64,000 nucleotides of DNA, taken from the NCBI GenBank assembly GCA_020137815.1, contig CM035361.1, positions 3,769,167 to 3,833,166 on the forward strand. The letters run 5' to 3'. Of this stretch, positions 1 to 11,110 are shown piece after piece. Each line of letters begins with the position of its first letter. The stretch's first letter is position 1. The position numbers and the translations under genes were made by a program. Source of the stretch: Hormiphora californensis (taxonomy: Eukaryota > Ctenophora > Tentaculata > Cydippida > Pleurobrachiidae). The notes below the pieces were generated by a model. That model was not told the DNA's origin. It saw nothing but the letters and a program-made list of their open reading frames with translations, and did no database searches.

Positions 1-56
1 CAGTATCATCTTCGCATCGTGTGATCCGAGTAAACAGTGCTTATAACTCGGCTCGA

Positions 57-255
57 CCAATCACAGCTCTCCATTCTGCCAGCCAATCACAGCCCTCCAT
101 TCTGCCAGCCAATCACAGCTCTCCATTCTGTAAAGTGACTTGTAATCATCCAATCACAGCTCTCCATTCTGACAGCCAATCACAGCTCTCCATTCTGTAA
201 AGTGACATGTAATCATCCAATCACAGCTCTCCATTCTGTCACGTGCCAATCAGAA
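57..255. repeat. Tandem CCAATCACAG array upstream of the SIX gene
   Basis: Six copies of a unit that begins CCAATCACAG and ends in CCATTCTG, plus a seventh partial CCAATCA, lie 30-225 bp before the SIX start codon. CCAATCA matches the CCAAT box bound by NF-Y in animals, so the array may be a promoter element. No convincing TATA box was seen. A related 31-bp repeat starting with the same ten bases sits in the last intron of the same gene. Confidence 0.6.
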
Positions 256-280
256 AGTTACCGAGATAACAACATTATAG

Positions 281-3200
281 ATGTCCTCCTCGCCTATGTC
301 CTGGCATGGTCAGTCTCCCCCCAGTGGGACCGACCAAAGTGAACCCGAGTTTTACGATCGAGAGCCCCTCAAGTTTACTGCTGGCCAGGTATTACAACTA
401 CATACTAGAATGTTATGTTCTAAGCTTCCTATACTCTACCGGGGTGCCGCGGTGAAACACTGAAACAGGGTCAAGCAAGAGAGGGCAATAGGGGTATTAT
501 GTATATAGGGGGTATCTAGACGGATCTGTGGGGTATCTAGAAGGGTCTTAGGAGTATCTAGAATGTTCTAAGGGGGTATCTAGTGGGGTCTGAGGGAAGC
601 AAGCAGCTGTGATTTGGGGGTGGTGAGGGGACAATCTCTCCCCAAAGAGAGTTTGTTACTTTAACTAACGCATCCTCTCTCCCAGGAGAGTTTGTTACTT
701 TAACTAATACATCCCTCTCTCCCAACAGGTCGGTTGCGTCTGTGAGGCTTTGCTTCAGAGTGGCAATGTGAAACGACTTACAACTTTTCTCTGGACCCTT
801 CCCTGTCATGACACTGGTTAGTTTAGACCATTTAATACCATATATGGGCATGAATGCGACCATTTAGTACCATATTTGGGCATGAATGCAACCATTCATT
901 GCCATATTTGGGCAAAAATATGACCACGATTACCACGATATAATATGGGCACCATCACAGGTCTGATGAACACTGAAAGTGTCCTGAAAGCCCAGGCTGA
1001 GGTTTCGTTCTACAATGGAAACTATGCTGAGGTCTACCGAATTCTCGCTGTAAGTTTAATACCACTATATTGGGGGTGGCAAACCACCTTCTTCCACCAC
1101 GGACGGTGCCCCCAGCCCACTTGGACTGGCTCAACACCACTATATTGACTATTACCCCTAACACACACACACGGTTAACACACAACTGTACTTTCAGAGT
1201 AGAGAGTTCTCGCCCAACGCTCACCCGAAGCTACAGCAACTCTGGCTAAAATCTCACTACATTGAAGCGGAGAAAGCAAGGGGCAGGCCATTAGGTATAC
1301 AGTTTGATTTTAATTAATTATATTTTAATTAATTTTAATTCCTAACTACTTTTCGAGGTTTCCACAGATATTTCCACAGATTGTGCGATTACACCGTCAT
1401 AGTGACTGTGAGGGTAGTTTTATCGCTCTACCCATTAGTAGGAGCGCTTAGAGCATGCACGTGCAAAAGTCGCGCGCCACCCGACTTTTGGCGGGACTGA
1501 TCTAAGTGCTCCTACTACATACAGCTGCTTTCTACAGAAGTTCAAACCCAAGGCAGATTCCCAAATTTGTATCTTTTACAGCCTCAAAACTAATACTTCT
1601 CGTTTCCCAGGTGCTGTAGACAAGTACAGGATCAGGCGAAAATATCCCCTTCCACCGACTATTTGGGATGGAGAAGAGACTAGTTACTGTTTTAAAGAAA
1701 AGAGCAGAAACCGACTGAGGTAAGGAGGAGAAGACACGAACAAAAGAGGGATAAAAGGAGTTGTTATCATGTATTGCGAGGGGGGGGGATCCCATGGTAT
1801 ACTTTGGTATACTTTGGCACTTTCCACAACTTTTTCAGCGATTTTCCATATACCAAAGTATACCAAAGTATACCAAGGTATACCAAAGTATACCATAAAA
1901 ATTTTGAAAAAGGTAAAATTTAAGCGATAAGTTAACATAAATGACTAAATTTGTAAAACTACATCCTTATTTCTTTATAAGTTGGTAATATAACGCTTAT
2001 TAAACCGATTTTTACGTTTTTGTTACATCATCCGGCTAGTGCTTCTAGGCTTGCCACTCGGGTTCGATTCCCGGTGAAGGCAATTTTTGAAAAATTTTTG
2101 GAGACTTTACCAAATACTATTTGAACATTTTCTTGACTTTTTAAAAGTTTTTTTTTATCATACTCAAATGGGTCCCAATTTGTCAAACCCCAGTTTTCTG
2201 ACTCACCATTTTATAGGTAATATTTTCCCTCGATTCTATGAATTTAGCCTATTAAGCACCATTGTCCAATTTTATGAGTCAAGAAAGTTTATATAAAATG
2301 TTTTAAAGCCTTAACTGTTGTAAATTAACACTTTAAAGTACTTTAAAGGTTGACAAGATACCTAAAACTTTTCGTATATCGTCTTATTTTGATTTATCAT
2401 TAATTTTCAGCATTTTTTCAGAATTTTTTGTCGGCTAGAAATATGTGCAAAATAGGGGGTCTACTGACAAATGAGTGTGCCTTTTTTAAAATTGATAACG
2501 TAATATCTCCGGTTCCTGATGAGATACAGAAACCGTTTTGGTAGCGTTGGAAAGGTCTTATTGAGACCAATCCAACGCAACCAAGATCAAGTCTTTATCT
2601 TTTGAGGAACCGGAAACGTGAATTTCAATTTGCGAGACGCAGTGAGTGTGCCCAGTAAAACCAGTGCTGACAATATCGGTAGACCCCCTATTTCGAATTT
2701 TTTTCTAGCCGACAAAAAATTCTGAAAAAATGCTGAAAATTAATGATAAATCAAAATAAGACGATATACGAAAAGTTTTAGGTATCTTGTCAACCTTTAA
2801 AGTTATTAAAAAGATATGGTATACTTTGGTATACTTTGGTACTTTCCACATATTTTTTTGGGATTTTCCATATACCAAAGTATACCAAAGTATACCAAAG
2901 TATACCATGGGATCCCCCCCATTGCGAGTTGTACTGTAATGATGCAGAAAGAGAGTTCTCTTGTAACCCATGATAGTAACCAGTGGTTAACATTGGTTAC
3001 TATGGTAACCATTGGTTAACCCTTTGAGGCCCAGAGGGTCATATATGTCCAAAAGTTTGAGGCTTCCTAGCGACAAGCCTGATAAAGTTTTGGCCTAAAA
3101 TAAAATGCCAGGTGGTAGCTTGAACGATTCTCTATCTATAAATCGGGACATTTTCATACCAAGTTGTATGAGGAAGTTCCTAATTAGGACTAAATGAACC

Positions 3201-6200
3201 CCACTTCGGTCATTTTTTCTAATTAGGTCTCATTTCCTGATGAATTGTCCTAAACTAATTTCCTTCTAGAATAATATACTAGTAGATTAAATGGAGCTGC
3301 TAGAACAAACGGCATCAAAAAATATTCATTTTTGACTGAGAAAACTCAATTTTTGGTTTCGGGTCATATATGACCCTCTGGGTCGTTTGGGAAGTTAAGA
3401 ATTTCAAACGGCCTGGGAGTCCTCCGTATGCTTTCAGAGTCTCAAAAACTGGTTAGTCAGTGCCCTAATGATTATACAAGTCCACAGGAACCGTTTCATG
3501 AACCGTATTGACCGATTTCTACGATTTAGTCTAGGTTTAGGGTCATATATGACCCTCTGGGTCGTTCACGGAAAACTACCTATCATGTTAAATTCAGTCT
3601 TTAAACGCCGTTTATGATCAAACAATATGCTAAACCCGCAGTAAATCATCACATTAGTGGGGGTAGATCATCAAATTAAGTCCCTATCTCGACCACTTAT
3701 CGAGATAATTGGGTAATTATGTCATTATCTTCATGCGCATACCTCCAGTTTTGGGGCAAATGAGGGCACTAAAACGTGTAGAATCATCGCATTAGTGGGG
3801 GTAGAGCACAAAATTAAGTCCCTATTCCTACTTCTAACTGATATAATTGGATAATTAGGTAATTGAAGGTTGTGCAACTACCATGCTTCACCGAAGCGCA
3901 CGGTTCAGGCTGGTCCTGATCATACATCACTTCTGCATCAGGTTGTATCCTAACGATGAAGTTCCGATTACTTTAAAGTGAAAAGAGGTGAAATAAAACA
4001 GGTCAAAGGTCGCTAAAAATAGGTTTGGGTCAAGTATGAGGGTTATTAGGCTGTAGGGATGACCCTACCTTGCGCTTCGGTGAAGCATGGTAGTTGCACA
4101 ACCTTCAATTATCCAATTATCCAATTATATCAATTAGAAGTAGGAATAGGGACTTAATTTTGTGCTCTACCCCCACTAATGCGATGATTCTACACGTTTT
4201 AGTGCCCTCATTTGCCCCAAAACGTTTCCCAAATCTGGAGGTATGCACATGATGATAATGACATAATTACCTAATTATCTCGATAAGGGGTCGAGATAGG
4301 GACTTAACTTAATGCTCTACCCCCACTAATGTGATGATTTACTGCGGGTTTGGCATCTTATTTGATCATAAACAGCGTCCAAAGCCTGAATAACACATGT
4401 GAGGTGATGTGCAATGAACAACCCAGAGTGTCATATGACCTGAAACCTACCCCTAATTAGAGAAATTAGTCAATTCAGATCATGTAACGGTTCCTGTCAA
4501 CTCGTTTCATCTCTAGGGCACTGACTAACCAGATTTTATGGCTTGGAAGGCATATGGAGGACCCCTAGGCCGCTTGAAATTCTTAACTTCCCAAACGACC
4601 CAGAGGGTCATATATGACCCATGCTGTATCTGAAAAAGTAATGAACCGATTTGAAAAACTATTTTTCCCCTAATCTTAGAGTTTCATGCTGGGTATATTT
4701 GGGAAAAATTAGAAAATTTCGTTCAGCCAATCACTATGGGCCTCAAAGGGTTAACATTGGTTACTAACCACTCTAACATGGGTTACTAACCACTCTTGTT
4801 GTAATGATGGGTTTCATTCACGAGAGGGAAATTAAATATATCAATACATTAATGATCTCTGCAAAGGTTTAAATTGTTTTAGAAAGTTTAGGTTTAAATT
4901 GTTAATCTTTTATTGCAGGGACTATTACGCTACGAACAAATATCCCTCACCCCATGAGAAGAGACAACTAAGTGAAACTACCGGCCTAACGTTAACTCAG
5001 GTAACTGATGTTGTACAGTAACTGATATAGTAGAGAATACCGGCGGCCTCTAGGGTTGAACAACATGTAAACACGGTGGTTTGTTAACTGTTTCGGCGTC
5101 AACGCCTTCGTCAGAACTAAAGAAAATGGCAACTTTACAAAATAATAAATATATCTCGTTAGATCAACTAAAATTACTACAACACAACTAAAGAATAAAA
5201 CGACCACATGTACTAAAAACGACTAGTACATGTGGTCATTTTAGTCTTTAGTTGGGTTGTAATAATTTTAGTTGATCTAACGAGATATATATTTATTATT
5301 TTGTAAAGTTGCCATTTTCTTTAGTTCTGACGAAGCTGAAGGCGTTGACGCCGAAACAGTTAACAAACCACCGTGTTTACATGTTGTTCAACCCTAGAGG
5401 CCGCCGGTATTCTCTACTATATCTACTAATCTTCATCGGGAGGATAAACTTCCCACGATATAGGATATATATATCGGTATTTGACGCTGATATATACCGG
5501 TCCGACTGTGCCACCAACACCTGCATGTCCCATATAGGTATCGAACTGGTTTAAGAACAGGAGACAAAGAGATAGAGCCGCAGTGACCAAGGATAAAAGG
5601 TTGGTTGGTTGGTTAAATTTAGCTAACTCCTAACTCCGGACTCCCCCCAAACACATCTGAAATCATTATCAGTGAATTCTTACCGGCCGAACCTAACAAT
5701 ATGCCCCTCTACAGATCTAAGAGCCCTTATTATCAATGAATGAGATCTGTTCAGGATTAAATAGGGAGGAAAATTAGAAAAATATCTGGCGAGAAGTTAT
5801 TGAAAATCTTGTTCCGATATCCCGTAGGGTCACCACACCAAAGTTAAAATTAAAATTAAAATTTGACGTTTTTGGTCATAATTTCTTGGCAAAATTGCCT
5901 CATTTTGGGCTTGTTGGAAAGAGGGCATCGAGCCCGTTCTGAACAGCTCAAGAAACTTGAAATCCGTGCAAAGTGCGCGGCGTTACAGTGCAAAATGTGT
6001 GCGTTAAAATTTTAACGCGCGCATTATGCGCCTTAACGCCGCGCACTCTGCACCGATTTTAAGTTTCTTGAGCTCTTCAGAACGGGCTCGATGCCCTCTT
6101 TCAAATGAGCCCAAAAAGAAGCAACTTTGCCAAGAAATGGCAGAGTTATGACCAAAAACGTCAAATTTTAATTTTAATTTTAACTTTGGTGTGTGGTGAC

Positions 6201-7364
6201 CCTTATTATCTAGGACTGTTGAACATCTAACTAATTCCTTGAATTGTGGATCCCCGATCCCCTCTCCTCGCCCTTGTTGAACACTCTCTAACCCCCCTCT
6301 TTAGGTCTAAGAGCGATGAGATGATTGAACAAGGGAGTAGTGAGGAATTGAGTGATCATGGTGGTGAGATTAGATCCAAGAAGTCGCCCCATCCCGGCCC
6401 CCCTCCTCCATACAACGAGTCAACGGACAGGCATTCAGTCCTGCTGGTAAGTGGCCCATATTGGCATGGGATTTCAATCTACCTCCATATATGGGCTACG
6501 TAAATCACCATTTAGGGGCAATCGATAAAATTGTCTATCCATAATTGCTTTATCTTCCATATTCCCTCCATCGAGGTTTAGGGACAGCCGTTGCTCATAT
6601 AATTGCCTTGTTCAACCCTCTCTCTCGTATTATATATATTGGCGAGAGAGGGAGAGACAAATGTAAAAAAAGGGTTAGAACAATACGACATTCATCGACA
6701 TGTTACAACAATTACCGATCCCCTGTTAATTACTATTGTGTGTATTCTTGGGTAGGGTAACATCGACCTGAATTACTAATTAATTAATATTTTATAACAT
6801 TTTCAGGGGGGGGGACATGTTAATTGTTAATAAATCACCTCTTTTTTTATAACCTTGTCAAAACCCTGTTTCAGGCGCCTCCAATCCCACCGCCCGCCCT
6901 CTTTATGCAGCCTGTATACGAGAGAAGGTATGCAGTTGCAACAACGGCTGGAGCTCAACAGTGTACTAGCTATAGAAAGGTAAAATTTAGTACACCATAT
7001 ATGGGCATACACCTGACTATATATGGGCATATAAACATATCACCTGACCATATATTGGGCATCACGTGACAACTCCCCTCTCAGATGATGCTGTTTGACA
7101 GTGATGGGATGATGCGGCCTGAACACCACCACCACCCCCACCTGCAGTACCACTACAGTCCTGATGCTGGAGGGGAACAACAACCAACCAACATCGCTCA
7201 TCATATGGTAGGTTGTATAGTGGGATACAAGACCATATATGTCTCGTGATAATCACCAAATACGGGGACGCGTCACATCACGTTATGTTGGTCGAATCAA
7301 TCTAGCGTGCTGGGGATTTCTGACAAAAAGTGTCCCAGCTGCTAACAAAACTAATATCTCTCTC

Positions 7365-7409
<45 letters not shown>

Positions 7410-8587
7410 GGAAGAGTTGTTGGCCTCCCATGCTGCTGCGGATCAGTCCGTGATGACGTCATCAAACGAGTCACGTGATCATCACATAATGACGTCAACA
7501 GACGGGTCACGTGACCATCACATAATGACGTCACAAGAGGAACAATCCGTTCTGGATCTTGACAACCCTTCGAAGTAAGAAACCAGCCGATGGGGGGGGG
7601 GGGGTGTTTGAGAAGTTACCGCTCGCGCTCCGTATTAAAATACAGGGGGCTATTAACTATTATGCAAAACGCAAATGTAGTTCAACAGTAAAGTGAGCCA
7701 ATTTAAAAAAATCCCACCGTTTTAACCCCGTTTCCCCCATTTCAGGGCATTGTTAGGGTCCCTGCAAGTGATTGGAGCCCTCAAGGGACACCATCAACCT
7801 CATCCCCAAACTTTACCGACCCATGCTGCTGTGGTATCCCCAGAAAACCACGTACTATCGCCAGAAAACCACGTACTATCGCCTGAAAACCACGTACTAT
7901 CGCCTGAAAACCACGTGCAGATATCGCCTGAAAACCACGTACTACCTCCAGAAAACCACGTACAAATGTCGCCTGAAAATCACGTACAGATATCCCCTGA
8001 AAACCACGTGAGAGCATCCCCCGAAGAGCAACACCACATGTCCCACGCTCCTATATCGCAAGGCAACTCTCCGGAGCGGTATAATAAAGCAGAAGTGGGA
8101 CCTGAACAAGATATCGAGAACTGTGATCCATCCCTGGAAAACACCTCCCAGGTACTGGCCAATCACAGACCAGCATTCTGAAATCCTGACCAATTGGCAA
8201 TCACAGACCTGGATTCTGAAATCCTGACCAATCACAGACCTGGATTCTGAAATCCTGACCAATCACAGACCTGGATTCTGAAATCCTGACCAATCACAGA
8301 CCTGGATTCTGAAATCCTGACCAATCACAGACCAGCATTCTGAAATCCTGACCAATCACAGACCTGGATTCTGAAATCCTGACCAATCACAGACCAGCAT
8401 TCTGAAATCCTGGCTTCTTATTGGTTAATTTTTTTTGTCATTCGGCACAATCCATGTGGTAATTATTCAGTTTTCTAATATAATATTCGCCTTTTTATCG
8501 CAGGACCAAAGACCAATCATCGAAGTGAAAACGGAAGAGGAAGTTCTGGAGAACAGGGGAGAAAAAATCAAACCAAAAGAAACATAA
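281..8587 (+). CDS. SIX1/2: SIX1/2-type homeobox transcription factor (sine oculis family), 13 exons
   Basis: Nuclear DNA-binding regulator, with a SIX domain that in the family binds EYA co-activators, followed by a SIX homeodomain. Exons: 281-388, 729-816, 961-1049, 1198-1294, 1611-1719, 4919-5000, 5538-5599, 6305-6446, 6875-6979, 7085-7207, 7411-7574, 7746-8151, 8504-8587. All junctions are GT-AG and keep frame, giving about 552 aa. The SIX domain starts near residue 30 (LKFTAGQ, then [26 protein letters not shown]). The homeodomain is about 145-204, with TIWDGEE before helix 1 and [10 protein letters not shown] in helix 3. [11 protein letters not shown] and QVSNWF fit the SIX1/2 class; LTLTQ recalls SIX4/5. 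The tail holds His-rich stretches, two SRDHHIMTS repeats (exon 11) and about eight SPENHV repeats (from residue ~421). A VKTE sumoylation-like motif lies near the C-terminus. The start is the first ATG in the exon, 29 residues before the domain. Confidence 0.92.
1781..2920. mobile_element. hAT-like non-autonomous element with 8-bp TSD, in the SIX intron
   Basis: The element is flanked by an 8-bp direct repeat ATTGCGAG (1773-1780 and 2921-2928). Its ends are inverted: a G-run, GATCCCATGG, then repeats of TATACTTTGG. An internal inverted pair (about 2350-2430 against 2700-2800) makes it a foldback. It has no coding capacity. An 8-bp duplication is typical of hAT elements; the family assignment is inference. 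A tRNA-like B-box (GGTTCGATTCC, about 2059-2069) lies inside. Confidence 0.75.
3020..4750. mobile_element. piggyBac-like foldback MITE with TTAA target site
   Basis: TTAA flanks both ends (3016-3019 and 4751-4754). The ends are inverted CCCTTTGAGGCCCA. TTAA duplication plus CCC-starting termini is characteristic of piggyBac elements. Most of the 1.7 kb is a large inverted repeat with arms meeting near 3970, including GGGTCATATATGACCC words and two copies of a block containing GTGGGGGTAGA. No open reading frame resembling a transposase was seen. Confidence 0.75.
5022..5430. repeat. Near-perfect 400-bp snapback hairpin in a SIX intron
   Basis: Two arms of about 195 bp are inverted copies. They start at GATATAGTAGAGAATACCGG and mirror around 5222-5230. 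The element fills most of the intron between the exon ending TLTQ and the exon encoding helix 3. It is probably a MITE; no clear target duplication was found. Short open frames within it are by-products. Confidence 0.7.
5827..6202. mobile_element. PIF/Harbinger-like MITE, copy 1
   Basis: Inverted termini GGGTCACCACAC are followed by repeated AAAATT blocks. Flanks are GTA and TTA, an imperfect 3-bp target duplication. A second copy at 46229-46507 has perfect TTA flanks. The inner part is an inverted repeat with a GCGCGGCGTT core near 5990-6050. Confidence 0.65.
7357..7408. repeat. (CT)n microsatellite before a SIX exon
   Basis: An almost pure CT run forms the polypyrimidine tract directly before the acceptor of exon 11 (TTAG ending at 7410). 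Confidence 0.9.
8156..8422. repeat. 31-bp tandem repeat in the last SIX intron
   Basis: About eight units of a 31-bp sequence starting CCAATCACAGACC and ending ATCCTGA begin right after the donor at 8152. They resemble the array upstream of the gene. Confidence 0.85.
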
Positions 8588-8700
8588 AGACAATATAGGA
8601 CAATTATTGGACAACTAATTGGACAAATAATTGGACAACTAATTGGACAATTATTGGACAATTAATATTGGACAATTAATTGGACAAGAGCTGTTATTGA
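8588..8700 (+). repeat. TTGGACAA repeat in the SIX 3' untranslated region
   Basis: Directly after the stop codon there are about seven copies of ATTGGACAA separated by short AT stretches. The 3' end of the transcript could not be placed; no clear AATAAA close downstream was seen. Confidence 0.6.
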
Positions 8701-9162
8701 TTTCTATATTATATGTTGTGATTGGCGGGAAGAGAGGATAATTATTGTTTTACCTAATTTAATTATTTTGATTTATATTGTGCTGTGCACACGGATGATT
8801 TTTGATGAAATTATTGATTACAGTTCGCGACAGTTGTGGCCCCCAATTATCGCCCAATTCTGTTATACATATAGTGACTTGCAGAAGTGTTTCAAATCAC
8901 AGTTGATTATCGAAGGCCCGTGGCGATGCTGTCAGGCCAATGCTCTGACCACAGTTCTCGCGAAACGAGAATGGGTCAGGCCAGGCCAATGCTCTGACAG
9001 AAGGCCCGTGGCGATGTGATGTTTTAGTTGTTTTGTTCCACAGGGGAAGGAGGGTCGAACAATGCAATGTTTTAGCTGAACTGGATTTATGTTTTGTACC
9101 GTTTTTATCTCTTATTTATCTGCAACATGTGTGAACCACTTCGTGATACAATTACAATATAC

Positions 9163-9254
9163 CTGTCTGGCGGCGCTGACGCGATCTTGACGCATTGTTG
9201 TTCTGAATTTTAGAATCAAAATGGGGTACGTTAAATTATGGCGTCGCCAGACAG
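9163..9254. repeat. Short MITE with CTGTCTGGCG termini
   Basis: CTGTCTGGCGGCGC is mirrored by GCGTCGCCAGACAG about 90 bp later. Relatives lie at 9934-10022 and about 19583-19646. They share the core ATCAAATGGGGTA or a close variant. Confidence 0.6.
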
Positions 9255-9325
9255 ACGATCAACTTCCATCTCTCGATCTTTCCTATAGTATAGCTTTAAT
9301 TACTAACACGCGTATTTTATTCTAG

Positions 9326-9480
9326 GAGATGATTATATTTCATGGTTTGTATTGGATGACTACTACCACAATTGGCCCGTGCTTGGCTGCATTCGATTGT
9401 CACGGAATGGGATGATGGAGACAGGAGAACTGCAGGAGTGTGATGATAAGGTGCACTGGAGGACACCAAGAATTTGCTAA
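9326..9480 (+). other. Candidate orphan terminal exon
   Basis: A good acceptor (TTATTCTAG) is followed by a 155-bp open stretch ending in TAA. Read in the frame starting GAT GAT TAT, it encodes a Trp/Cys-rich tail with cysteines spaced as in small extracellular domains. No upstream exons in a matching phase were found, and the family is not recognised. It may be chance. Confidence 0.15.
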
Positions 9481-9933
9481 CCAGGTCAGTGATTTATTAG
9501 TCCTTGTTGAGTAACAAACTACCCCCCCCCCCCAAATTCCCCCCCCCTCCTTGGGCACGTCGCGCTATACCCTGTACGTGGCGCTGCCAAGCCCCATCCC
9601 CTCCCCAACCCCAACATGCCTTCCGTGTGTCATCGGCTGTTCGGCGGTCAGAGACTCAGAGCCTACATTTCCCACAAGATCCCTATATAGATTGAGTAAT
9701 ATGTACTGCATATATATTGGTATAAGGAAAATAATTCTACCCTAATCGTCATAACGCGTTATCCTATCGACTGTCTAGGTTCAGTGCAGGCGTGGGAATA
9801 AAGACCTAGAATATTTTATAGTTATATCGAAAATATATATTTGCTTAGTTTCTACCAAGTTGGTGCATGGCATCATAATCAATGAATCTGTTATTGTCGA
9901 AGATTTAATTATCATTCATAGCTAGTATAGTAG

Positions 9934-10745
9934 CTGTCTGGCGCCGCGACCCATCTGAGCGCACTGTCGAGAATCAAATGGGGTATGGCGCCTTGTTGTC
10001 AACAAATGGCGCCGCCATACAGTATACTGTATATATGAGGCATAAACTCTTGCCAGTGGCGCGTTATTTCAGATACCTTTCTCCCAGCGCGCCGCTGGGA
10101 GAAGGTAGCTGTAGTTTATCCGCCACTGGCGGATAAACTGGTTTAAATCACGACGACGATCCCGAGGCGTAGCCGAGGGAGAGGCGGAGGGGTTTAAACC
10201 TATAACGCGTCTGTGGCAAGAGTTTATGGGTTATATACCCTGCTTTAGTTGTTTGTTACAAGTATTACACACTAACAAGAGAGAGAACACTAATCAAAAC
10301 ACACAAAGAGAACTGAGAAACAGTCAAAAACATCTCTCAATTGAGTGTACATTGTTTGGTAACAGTTACTAAGGAGAGAGAGAAAGAAATAACAAGATAT
10401 GGGGCATGCCAGACATAACACAGAGGAATTGAGATAGTGAAACAAAAGGGAAGATAAAGAGAGAGTAATTGACGGAATGTGTTGTTTCTTTCTCTCCAAT
10501 TTAGTGTGTAACTCTTCCAAACAGTGTTCCCTCTGTATTTCAGTAAGAACTGATCATTTACACACACTTTGAATGTAACATAGGAGTTAAAAATAAATAA
10601 CCTGCCAGTGGGAAATAATCTGCCGCTGGACTGGCTGTATATTGAGAGCGCGCCAGTGGGACTTCTCGCCGCTGGCGGGTTATTTAAGTTAGCTGGGTAT
10701 ATACTACTATAATATAGTAGTATGAAACCCGATAGCTGATTTGAC
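9934..10745. repeat. MITE plus dispersed repeat unit, copy 1
   Basis: A CTGTCTGGCG MITE (9934-10022) abuts a repeat of about 700 bp with hairpin blocks such as CTCCCAGCGCGCCGCTGGGAG and TTTATCCGCCACTGGCGG. The same unit recurs inverted at 24365-25065, and part of it at about 19650-19775. Related open frames of about 120-140 codons exist in both full copies (minus strand here). Confidence 0.65.
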
Positions 10746-11110
10746 AGTCGTTTGAACATTTTGCGCGCTCATGATAACTGCTAGCTGGGAGATTTAACAC
10801 CCTGCTCGCTGTTTAACAGTCCCCGCTCTCTTTTTTCACGCATTTCTCTTCATTGAATAACATGCGTGTAAAATTCAGAGTAATTAAAATGTGTGTAAAC
10901 CACACAGTTCTGTCAATAACAGAGAGGGGAACACATCTGCAACACTTTTTAATGTTATCTCTCTCATAAAAGTCAAAAGAATCGCATTCCTATCTCTTCT
11001 CTCTCTCATTCTCTCTTTTACTGTTCAATATCTCTCCACTGTGTGTATTAGCCCCAATCTTGCTCTCTCTTACTCAAATATGTTGGGGAACCCAGTTCCC
11101 AACTAGGTGC
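10746..11110. other. No gene seen
   Basis: AT-rich sequence with CT-rich tracts. Nothing with splice sites or a recognisable product. Confidence 0.5.

Noticed and set aside
2040-2080. tRNA gene
   Set aside because: Only a T-arm-like segment is present; no complete cloverleaf could be drawn.
8156-8422. Extension of the SIX exon 7746-8151 into the repeat
   Set aside because: The frame ends in TGA at 8179-8181, and the donor at 8152 joins in phase to the final exon at 8504.
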